64,000 nucleotides of DNA, taken from Hordeum vulgare subsp. vulgare (Eukaryota > Streptophyta > Magnoliopsida > Poales > Poaceae). The stretch covers positions 5,352,147 to 5,416,146 of the forward strand of contig NC_058518.1 of NCBI RefSeq assembly GCF_904849725.1, given 5' to 3'. The position numbers and the translations under genes are program-made. This document shows, in pieces, positions 9,594 to 18,499 of this stretch. The notes below the pieces were generated by a model. The model had not been told where the DNA came from. It saw only the letters and a program-made list of their open reading frames with translations, and searched no databases. Within the stretch, counting starts at the first letter, position 1. Each line of letters opens with the position of its first letter.

Positions 9594-12215
9594 ATTATTC
9601 GATTATACGTGCGTTGCACGTGCACTGTTACTATTATTACCCAGGATAATAAACCTCTATTGTTGTTGTGCAGTTGCAGGGGAATCATATATCGGCATAA
9701 TAAATTATCCCAAATGTTATTGCACACGTAATCTTACATTAGTGTTTCCTTGATATCTCCTTTTTTGTTGCCTCTATTGCAGTCTGCACCGCTGCAAGTA
9801 TGAAATTAAGTTATTCTATATAAATGCCATAATAAGTATTTCAGAACATTTTTTTCGCTGTTGGGATTTAATATTCTATTTCATTTCCGACGGATAAAAA
9901 TGTTTGAGACTACTTCCAGATTTATCCCTTGTTTCTTACGGTCCAATGTCTTTGACAACTTTTCTTTCAGATTTACCTCTCCTGTTTGTGAAGCAGGTAC
10001 AAGGTCTCACCATTTTGAAGGCTACCTCTGGTTCTTGTATTTTCATATTGATTTTGTTAAGTGCTCCCTGGCAGTATTCATGAACAGTTAGCAAAGGACG
10101 TACAACTTCTAGATTCCATTGCATAGAAACAGGCATAAAATTTTCCACAGTGCAAGCATTGTCTTGCAGATGCCTAAGTTCAATCAGTTTACCCCTTGTA
10201 AGTGCATCCAATTTGATGTTCTTATCAGTTGTATTATTTAGTGGGCACGGGTTTCTAGCATCAATATAATTCCTTAAATGGTGATTTATCTTGCCGTCTT
10301 GTGACCCCCAGTTGATAAGCAACATCAAGAACCACCGCTGTTTTATTGAGTCAAATTATCATTTTGTAGGCCTTATATGGAAGAACTAGAGTAGCTTTCT
10401 GAGTATACCAAAAGCTGTCAAATCAACAGCAGATGTCAGGAGGTATCCTCAAAGGTATAAATTCAGCATTGGATCCTAATTTCGTATTTGTACACTTGTA
10501 TCTGAAATTCCCATGAATATCGTGTTAGTTAGTTTGTTCACTGTAAACTGCAGTATACTATTTGCGAGTTTGTGTTAACAGTGTAGTCTCTGCATCCGAG
10601 TATGACTATAATTCGAACAAACACACCATGAATGCCTTTACTAAAAGTGAGAATTGAATCCTCCATTAATCATGAATGTCGTTACTAAAATTGAATGCAT
10701 ATTATTTTGGCTTGGTGGAGGCGTAGAGCGTGTGCATCAATGCACCACACTCGCATTAGGGGTCGACCACACTGAGATGGTGATAATGGAGGCGTTGATT
10801 CGTTAGGTTTGGCTCATCTTCTTCATTGGGAATGACTTGACTGATCTGCAACTTTTTTTTCGCCTAACAAATATCAAAAATGTTCTCCAGTCAGCCACCT
10901 CACTTGCCTTTGACTACCTGCATTAGAGACCCCAAGACACTGGTATCTTTGTCCCCGTAAGTTGATCCACCCACTTCTTCCCCTAATAGATTAAATTACT
11001 GTCTTGTCGATTCGGTTCTCTATTTTGAACATATGCGGCATGTTCTTCAGGGCATTCAATTTTGATTTGTATTTGCAAGTATTCAGTTTGTTATTGTAGT
11101 TTGTGGTATTAATTTCTTGCTGTGAAGAACTGATATTCTTCTGTGGGGGATTCAGTTCTTGCCTTGCAAGGACTCAGTTTATGTACTGCTACTCTTAGAG
11201 AGGGTGTATCAAGCACTTGAATGATGAGGAATTGTCTTTTAATAATTTCGAATGGTCATTTGATTTTCCTATGAATGTTTTTTTGTTTTTTTACTTTTGT
11301 CAGGCAAGCCTGATTTATATGGAAGCACATGATTAATGCTCTATTGTGGCATGCAAGGCACTACTTTGACTTTGGATTGGCTTGCATATATGGGCATGTT
11401 TTAAATAGGAAATAAACCTTTCACATGTATGTACCTAACAACGAACTGTTTGCATCCATGTTGCATGTAGAAACCTTGACAATTTCTTCTGTACTTATTA
11501 ATTTGTCTGAGATAGGACATTGAATCTATATATGTTTTTGCAAATTATATTATGATCCGTGTCGGATGAGTCTTTCTGTCTACCAAAGTATCTACTTGTC
11601 ATGAGCTGGAGTTTATTGGTTTTCCTTTTCTCTACAGATTGTGTAGTATGGACATTGTTTTCTTAGATAAAGGAAAGTATAGCATGCTAAAGAAGATGGC
11701 ATATTTGAATATTAATGTGACATTAATTTGTTTTACATTATAACCTCTGATCAATTGATTGAATTATAGGGTGCAGGTGGGTATCTCCGTGGGCATGACA
11801 ATAGTTGAAGAAGGAAGATTCAGGGGTTGAGCATTAGTTGCGCTACAATCAAGCTCACACTCTAGCTTTGGCTTCTAGGTACCGCATGAAGCATGTTCAA
11901 GATTAGATAGTGATTTGTATGGTATCTCATATTTTACTCAGGAAATGCGCTATTGTTACCACAATCGCGTTAGTATCAAGGTGATGCACCTAATGTGTCA
12001 AATGCTTCCACATATCCAGTATGTGTCGGACAAAACTCTACCAAGATGAAGGCATTGCCTTTAGGAGCTATTGTGATCAGTATAGATTGGTGAATTGTTC
12101 TGTGGCACCACAAGGTTAAAATTGTCATTGGTCTATGTGTTAAGATTAATGTTGATTTGTGAATCGGGTGTTGTTCTCATGCATGTATGACATGAACTTG
12201 CTCTAAAATCATATA
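9594..12215. other. non-coding Helitron interior
   Basis: AT-rich sequence without a gene I recognise. A hairpin CGTGCGTTGCACG followed by TTACTAT near 9612-9635 resembles the Helitron right end at 12974, but ends CTAT instead of CTRR. A 130-codon minus-strand frame at 9936-10328 has no family features that I can name and its codon use is not distinctive. The remainder may be captured intron or UTR sequence. Confidence 0.4.
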
Positions 12216-12350
12216 CTCCCTCCGATTCATATTACCTTTTGCTCAGTGGATGTATCAAGCACTAAAATATCTTTAGATACAACTTTGAGCGACAAGTAAG
12301 ATGGATCGATACATTCATTTGAGCAACAAGTAATATGGTTCATCGACGAG
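12216..12350. mobile_element. degenerate Stowaway MITE
   Basis: The left end CTCCCTCCGATTCATATTAC is matched imperfectly by the right end CAAGTAATATGGTTCATCG. TA lies on both sides (12214-12215, 12351-12352). The interior is AT-rich. Confidence 0.7.
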
Positions 12351-12679
12351 TAAGATATGATACTTTTTTCCCTGTTTATTTTTGAAACATTTATGGTTCA
12401 TCATGTAACAACCATAAACAATCATATTATTATTGAACTTTTTTTCTATTATTTTAAATGACATTGCTTGTGCCTTGCGACAGTGTATGGCCCTTAATCA
12501 ATTGCACGCCTGATAAAGTTTACCGTTTGGGGGCTGTTTAGTATGTTCTTATTTTTCTTTTTTGTACCTTTTCTGTGTCTACCATGTTTATTTGTACAAT
12601 ACTTAGTCATATCATAAGTCCTATGAAGTTTGCATTAGAGAAAAGAAACATTATGGAATATTTGATTCTATTTTGACTA

Positions 12680-12833
12680 CTCCCTCCATTCCTAATTATA
12701 GATTTTTTTAATTTTTGAATATAAATCACATATGGATCAAAATGAGTAAATCTACACTCTAAAAATGTCTATATGCATCCGTATGTAGTGCATAGAATTC
12801 TTCAAAAAGACTTATATTTAGGCACGGAGGGAG
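12680..12833. mobile_element. Stowaway MITE
   Basis: Ends CTCCCTCCATTCCTAATTAT and, at the right, TTATATTTAGGCACGGAGGG, with TA target duplication (12678-12679, 12834-12835). 154 bp, non-coding, inside the Helitron near its 3' end. Confidence 0.9.
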
Positions 12834-13346
12834 TATACAGACAATAAATATCCCGTATGTTCTTTACGGAGAAATTCACCATGTTGATTGCCTTGGATGT
12901 GTGATTTTTGCTAATTATGTGCAGGGAATTTTCTGTGTACGGTTATTCGTGCGTCGCACGTGCATGCTTACTAGTTTGGTAAAGGAAAAGTGTTAGATTC
13001 ATCCGCCTGCCTGAATTCGCAGCGCTTGATTCCCTCGCTCGTGAACCACCCAGTGTTGTTATCTCCAAGGTACTACACCACCCGTTGCAAAACTGAAGGT
13101 CAAACGTCGAAAAGCTTTCGAAGCAGAGGCAGTATCATATCATAATAACTTGCAGACACCGCGGTTACTAAAATTCACACAAACAAAAGAGCATCATCAA
13201 CTCCAAGCTCCATCCATGCCATTATGAAAATGCTCAATCCAACTAAGCACCCCATTTTTATTATCAATACAAACCAAACCCATGGCCCTGGGCAGGTGGA
13301 AAGGCAGTAGCTAGTTTCAAAGTTAAGGGCGCATTTGTATGTTTAT

Positions 13347-13556
13347 TTACGAGGAGGGTCTTGCTGCTGCTGCTGCGGCGTCGGCCTCCTCCTTCTTCTT
13401 CTTCAGGTCCTCAAACTTGTCGATGGTGACCTGCAGCTCGTCGGTGCTGCCCACCGCCCACATGGTGTAGTAGTACACCCCGAAGACGAACCCCGTCAGG
13501 CCGCCCGCCACCACCAGGTTCTTCGTCTTGGGCGCCAGGCTGCCGAACCCTGCCAT
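13347..13556 (-). CDS. COA3: COA3-like cytochrome c oxidase assembly factor
   Basis: A 69-residue protein starting MAGFGSLAPKTKNLVVAGG. One membrane span follows (about residues 13-32, LVVAGGLTGFVFGVYYYTM), then DELQVTIDKFEDLKKKKEE, a charged helix, and an Ala-rich tail. This matches plant relatives of COA3 (CCDC56), a small inner-membrane protein that acts in early assembly of complex IV with COX1. The start at 13556 is chosen because a splice acceptor (CTCCTGCAG ending at 13590) lies just upstream. The longer frame with a Gln run starts inside the intron. A 5'-UTR exon with donor CAG|GTACGC at 14825-14824 fits, giving an intron of about 1.2 kb. It is in tandem with the gene for mitochondrial L2. 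Confidence 0.85.
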   Translation of the reverse strand: MAGFGSLAPKTKNLVVAGGLTGFVFGVYYYTMWAVGSTDELQVTIDKFEDLKKKKEEADAAAAAARPSS

Positions 13557-13589
13557 CGAACGACGACTAGGTTGCTGCTGCTGCTGCTG

Positions 13590-14824
13590 CTGCAGGAGAA
13601 ACATGTGGAAAATGTTAGTACATGTAGTTACCAATCCAAGGTGCAAAAACATGAAAAATGGTCCTCTGGGCAACTCGAAATACGGTCTCTACACTTCCAA
13701 ACTGGGCCTTGCAGGGACAGTTTGAAGATGTACAGATTCTACAATCTGACTCCCCTCTGGTGCTTATACAGTCTGGCACTCAGCAGCTCTGCGGCAATTG
13801 ATGATTTCCGCCACAGCAAGAAGGAAAAGCAGGGGTTACCGGCGAGTAGCCTCCCAATCTGAAGCAGATACTGTCTGTACATCACAAGACGGCCTGCCGA
13901 GGCATCCTCGAGCCATACAAAGCACTCTCGCAAGCACTAGAACACGGGACCTGAACAATCGCCAAGGCCTGTCTACCTGCTGCTGGGACTTGCCGGAGAA
14001 AATGATGCACTGACCCCAGAAATAGAGACAATGTTGCGAAACTAATCCCTACAGATATGCGTGAGATGTCTTGGGTAAAGAATTCATAGGAAACAAATGC
14101 AAACATCCTATAATTACAGACCCTGCTCAGCTCAATTGTTCCTGTTTTGTTTTTGCCTAAGCTGGGTGCAGAAAAGGGAGCTCCCTTTCGATGCAGCACA
14201 TGTAGCTTGAAAGGGGGGGGGGGGGGGGAGAAAACATGTACACATCGCTCCGCACAAGCGTTTGAAAGACACAACGCAATTTGTCGTGGCGGGTACTTAG
14301 TGGAGTTCGAATGCAGCGGACGTACTGAAATCAAGTTGTGCTGCTACCCGGAGGTATAGAAGATTTTGGTGTATAGGAGTATATATATAGCATAATTGTA
14401 CATGGACAGATTTCTTCCATGGCTGCTGGCCTGTCCTCTGGTGCATTACAGGACCATGTCCTTGTGCCGAAATCTCGATTTCAAGATCATCAAATGTTCA
14501 GTTCGATTAACTAGCTACATGGCGACACGGGATGGTGATCATCAGTTAACTACTTGCAGGTTCACTGGTTGCAGGTTGGATCGCAAGGGCAGGAAAATCT
14601 CCCAGCGACCGGCCGTGGAGCTCGGCGACGGCAGAGGGGTCTCTATGGGTGACCGAGCGGCTGGCGTCCGTAGAGCTCCACGCCGTACACGGGATCGAGG
14701 CTCGGGGTCCGGAAGAATCCAATCCACGGGCAAGATTCTACCTTGAGCTCCTTCGCACCTAGGACATGGTCGTGCTGGTGAAAGAAGGGGGCGGGTGAAT
14801 CGGAGCTGAGCGGATAGGGCGTAC
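13590..14824 (-). other. 5'-UTR intron of the COA3-like gene
   Basis: On the minus strand CAG|GTACGC at 14825/14824 is a good donor and CTCCTGCAG at 13590 a good acceptor, placed 34 bases before the start codon. The intron contains a run of 14 G (14214-14228) and no repeat that I can classify. The boundaries are predicted only. Confidence 0.55.
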
Positions 14825-15010
14825 CTGACTGGTGGGCAGAAGAGTCGGAGCAGGAAGGAGGCGGCGACGGCGACGGCGACGGCGACGGCGGCAGGGCAGG
14901 AGGAGAACGGGAGGAATGGAGGAGCGGCGGAAGGGGAAAGTCGGTCGATCTTGGTTGGTAGTCTGGTCTGGGCTGGGCTGGGCTGCTGTGGTGGGCTTCG
15001 GCGGCAACTC
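14825..15010 (-). other. probable 5'-UTR exon and core promoter region of the COA3-like gene
   Basis: GC-rich and pyrimidine-rich on the minus strand, as in many grass leaders. It includes a GGCGAC hexanucleotide repeat (about 14860-14893). The upstream limit is not determined. Several overlapping frames here are repeat translation, not genes. Confidence 0.45.
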
Positions 15011-15233
15011 GTTTTGGCCCACTGCCAAAATAAAAGGAAAATATCTTCAAATCAATCTCAGGGTGCCTCCCCCCTCTCTCTCTCTCTCAAAAAAAAAGGT
15101 CAAATTCCACAGGCATTGCAGCATCCAGGACCCATCCTAACCTCCAAGCATAATAACAGAAATTACACACATCTGGAATTGAAGAAACTACGTGCATGCA
15201 TTCTTTAGCAGCTGCACAAACCAGAAACATGTA

Positions 15234-15510
15234 CTCCCTCCGTTCCTAAATACAAGTCTTTTTAGATGTTTCACTAAAAGACTACATACGGATGTATATA
15301 GACACACTTTAGAGTGTAAATTCATTCATTTTGCTATGTATGTAGTCTCCTAGTTTGAATCCCTAAAAAGACTTATATTTAGGAAATTTTGCTATGTATG
15401 TAGTCTCCTAGTTTGAATCCCTAAAAAGACTTATATTTAGGAAATTTTGCTATGTATGTAGTTTCCTAGTTTGAATCCCTAAAAAGACTTATATTTAGGA
15501 ACGGATGAAG
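15234..15510. mobile_element. Stowaway-type MITE with a 58-bp internal triplication
   Basis: Left end CTCCCTCCGTTCCTAAATAC; right end TTATATTTAGGAACGGATGA; TA on both sides. A unit starting TTTTGCTATGTATGTAGT and ending with the terminal motif TTATATTTAGGAA occurs at about 15329, 15387 and 15445, exactly 58 bp apart. The right terminus itself has been repeated. It is inserted between the L2 and COA3-like genes. Confidence 0.9.
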
Positions 15511-15852
15511 TAGGTACCAACATCACCACGTCCCCTCCCAGTTTTGCTTAACCAGACAAGAGCAAATTCTCAATCACAAGCAACATATACCTACTAAACA
15601 AACTGATGCAAAAAACAAAAAAAAATGCCAGAAAGGCATGCAAACTGGGCACGGCCAGGTCCAAACACATCACTTGTTATTATTGATACATGATAACAAT
15701 AAGGTCAAAGCGCTGCATGTTTGAGGAAACAAAGAAAGAAAAAAAAGCATGGGTTGCTACGGTCCTTTCCTTGTGATCGGTCCATGGCCGCACCAAAGTC
15801 CTGCATGCTACCTTTACCTGGACCAGCAGCCGGCTTCCATGAAGGCCGTCGG

Positions 15853-16809
15853 TCAGTCGCGGGACAGCTGGGCCTTCGGCTTCTTCGGCACGGTCCGATA
15901 CCCTGCCTTGGTGGGCTTCCCCCAGGGCGACACCGACGGCCTGCCGCCCTTGGTGCGCCCCTCACCTCCTCCATGGGGATGGTCCACCGGGTTCATCGCC
16001 ACACCACGGACGACCGGCCGCCTGCCCAGCCACCGGCTGTGCCCTGCCTTCCTCAGCTTCCGCGCGCCGTGGGTCGGGTTGGAGACGATGCCGATGGTGG
16101 CCCGGCACCGCGAGTCTATCAGCTTCTCGACGCCCGACGGCAGCCGCACAAGGCACTGCGTGGCCGACTCCTTGACCACCTTGGCGTACGCTCCAGCGGC
16201 CCGGACGAGCTTCGCGCCCTGGCCGTGACGCAGCTCGATGCTGTGCACCCACGTTCCCATGCGGATGTCGGACAATGGCATGCAGTTTCCCACCTTGGAG
16301 TTGAGGTCCAGCAGATCGGCAGGCATGAGCGGTGCTGCTGTGGTGACCGCAGCATCCTTTGCTTGGTCATCAGTGCCCTCTTCGCCTTGGCTGGCCTTGC
16401 GAAACAGCTCTTGGAACCGAAGGAAAGAATCGGCATTGTGGGCAGGTCGCATCAAGGAGCCGGTCGTGGAAGGTTTGGAGGAGTCGCTGTTCACCACCAT
16501 GCTGCCCGGTTCCATTTGATGGCTGGCTATTATGTAGTTGACAGGTGCACGCTCGGCCTTGTATGCCGCATCCTTCTGAGGTACCCCTTCGATCCATCGG
16601 AGAAGTGCGATCCGAGAAGAACGATTGGGGTCATATTCAATCCTTTCCACAATGCCAACTGAACAGTTGTTCCTTTTAAGGTCAATGTCCCTAAGCGAGC
16701 GCTTGGATCCACCCCCTCGGTGAAAAGAAGTGATTCGCCCGGAAGAGTTCCTCCCAGCAGTGACGGTCTTGCCGGTCAGGGCCTTGGCCAGGGTCTTGAA
16801 CTTCTGCAT
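15853..16809 (-). CDS. RPL2: mitochondrial 50S ribosomal protein L2 (nuclear gene)
   Basis: A single exon of 318 residues. The N-terminal part begins MQKFKTLAKALTGKTVTAGR and contains FHRGGGSKR, the RNA-binding L2 motif (about residues 30-38). The C-terminal part contains HGARKLRKAGHSRWLG and MNPVDHPHGGGEGRT near residues 270-285, including the conserved His of the peptidyl-transferase-proximal loop. Between the two is a long Ser/Ala/Asp-rich linker (about residues 107-170) absent from bacterial L2. That pattern is known for the nuclear-located mitochondrial L2 of cereals, whose linker varies in length. The product is a large-subunit protein of the mitochondrial ribosome. The start follows directly after an acceptor (CTGCAG|ATG), so the leader is spliced. 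Confidence 0.93.
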   Translation of the reverse strand: MQKFKTLAKALTGKTVTAGRNSSGRITSFHRGGGSKRSLRDIDLKRNNCSVGIVERIEYDPNRSSRIALLRWIEGVPQKDAAYKAERAPVNYIIASHQMEPGSMVVNSDSSKPSTTGSLMRPAHNADSFLRFQELFRKASQGEEGTDDQAKDAAVTTAAPLMPADLLDLNSKVGNCMPLSDIRMGTWVHSIELRHGQGAKLVRAAGAYAKVVKESATQCLVRLPSGVEKLIDSRCRATIGIVSNPTHGARKLRKAGHSRWLGRRPVVRGVAMNPVDHPHGGGEGRTKGGRPSVSPWGKPTKAGYRTVPKKPKAQLSRD

Positions 16810-18148
16810 CTGCAGGCATAGGAATCGCCAGAGATATGGTAAGCTTCAAGGACTAACAGCATGTATTAGCAGCAAGTAGATAATCTTACATAAATCAAGG
16901 CCCTAAAGGATGAACGAACTAACCACAAAGAATCACCAGAAAGTAGTGGCACACATTTCTATCGATCAATAGACCACAGCCAACAAACGCCTAGCTTTAC
17001 TTACTGATTAAAGAGGAACATGGTGATCATGTTATTACATCTGATACAGAGCAAAAGATCAAGCATCCTAGGTTTGAACCCAAACCAGACACAAGCTAGT
17101 GCTAAATTCAATTATATCCCAAACCACTCAGATTGACGGCAAAATTCATAAGAAAATTACAAACTTTTGTTTTTCTTACTTATTCAGCAACATTCAGATT
17201 CAGATTGTCAGGAAGAGAAACACTACAACATAATAGCCAAATTCACTAGACAAAACATTTAACTCAAATCTGAGCCCAGAGAACTTTCTTACTTATTCAG
17301 CAACATTCAGATTCAGATTGTCAGGAAGAGAAACACTACAACATAATAGCCAAATTCATTAGACAAAACATTTAACTCAAATCTGAGTCCAGAGAACTTT
17401 AGTACCAGCTGTCTCGTTGAAAAGACAAGTTCCAAATTAATAATTGATCGATTCAGCAACATTCAGATTGTCAGGAAGAGAAAGGCTAAATTAATAATTG
17501 CTCAATTCAGCAGACAAAACATTTAAATTGCTTCAATATGAGTCCAGAGAGCCTATCATAATTCAGTCTAATCACAGAAGCACAGGCACAGTAAAGAAGT
17601 AGGCAGAACTGCAGAAATTGGATACCGAGTGAAGTAAAACTGGAAGAAAAGGAATTCATTTACACGCGGAATTCGGCCTGGTAAGCATCAATTCAAGCAC
17701 AAAGGGTTCGGTCAGGGGTTACTGCCTCCAGCAGCTTTTCAAAAGTAGGAAGAAGATAAAAAGCTCGAGCAACGCTACAGCCACAAACAGGTCGACACCA
17801 AAGCATCACCAGGTTATTCAAAGCAAGCGCGCGCGTGAAGATTGACAAGAATGAAATGATTTGAACAACATGACCATGGCCATGATGGCATACCGCTAAC
17901 ACAACAGTAGGGGTGCAGGTAAGCATTTTTGGGATCCATCACACACACACACACAACAGTCCGGAGAGACCCCTCCAGGGCGAGCAAACCCACGTCAATC
18001 TGCCTCCATTAACGCCTACCTCCCACGATCTAAACCAACCCGACTGGGGAGAATCCGCGTGCCTGATTCGTTTGCCTTGCGGCATTCGGTGGCGCGGAAC
18101 GGACGAGAAACAGCGGAGCGGAGCGGAGGAGAGGAGAGGAGGATGAAC
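16810..18148 (-). other. 5'-UTR intron of the mitochondrial L2 gene
   Basis: Acceptor CTGCAG abuts the start codon at 16809. A donor CCAG|GTTCATCC fits at 18149/18148, followed upstream by a GC-rich leader. The intron includes a 113-bp tandem duplication (about 17172-17397) and a third, partial copy at about 17452-17550. Confidence 0.55.
17172..17397. repeat. 113-bp tandem duplication in the L2 leader intron
   Basis: The segment starting TCTTACTTATTCAGCAACAT and ending with CAGAGAACTTT occurs twice at a spacing of 113 bp with very few differences. A third, shortened and diverged copy follows at about 17452-17550. Confidence 0.9.
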
Positions 18149-18499
18149 CTGGCTGCCGGACGGAGAGGGGTCGGAGCGGGTCGTCGTCGTCGTCGGCGGC
18201 GGCGGCGCGGGGAGGATGAGGAGAGCACGCAGGGGAAAGCCGCGGTGCGACTGTGTGTGTATGGTGGGCCGGGCCTCGTCGCCGAATGGATGGTAGTGGG
18301 CCTCTTTCTTCCTCTCGCTCTGGTCCGTCCGTCCACTGCTGCGAAAACAAAGAGAAATTTCTGTTCGGCTTCTATGAAAGAAACAAAGGGATATTTCCCA
18401 TGGAATGGAAAAAAAAAACAATGGGAGCTCATCCATGGAGTCATGGGTTTGTTGAGTTGGCCTGCGTGGACTCATCATCGTTAAAAAGAACAATGATAT

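Larger units (their letters stand above)
4289..12974 (+). mobile_element. Helitron carrying gene fragments (PWWP and SWIM)
   Basis: The left end TCTATACTACTAATAAAAG follows an A. The right end has a short hairpin (CGTGC-GTC-GCACG), a ten-base spacer and CTAG, followed by T. A|TC...CTAG|T is the Helitron insertion signature, with no terminal inverted repeat or target duplication. I found no Rep/helicase gene, so it would be non-autonomous. The cargo is a joined pair of broken gene fragments (4494-6622). Later insertions are a MITE at 5302-5461, a solo LTR at 7782-9593 and Stowaway elements at 6708, 12216 and 12680. A second hairpin resembling the right end occurs near 9612, so the element may be two nested Helitrons. 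Confidence 0.65.

Noticed and set aside
9936..10328. 130-codon minus-strand frame in the Helitron
   Set aside because: No recognised motif and no splice or context support; perhaps captured sequence, but not enough to call.
13557..13673. N-terminal extension of the COA3-like protein with a Gln run
   Set aside because: It crosses a good splice acceptor (13590), and the family starts at the Met of MAGFGSLAPK; the Gln run is a CAG repeat in the leader.
15721..16662. 313-codon plus-strand frame opposite the L2 gene
   Set aside because: Antisense shadow of a GC-rich exon; the minus-strand frame is a known protein.
17939..18493. 184-codon minus-strand frame upstream of L2
   Set aside because: Low-complexity Pro/Ser/Thr translation of the promoter and leader region.
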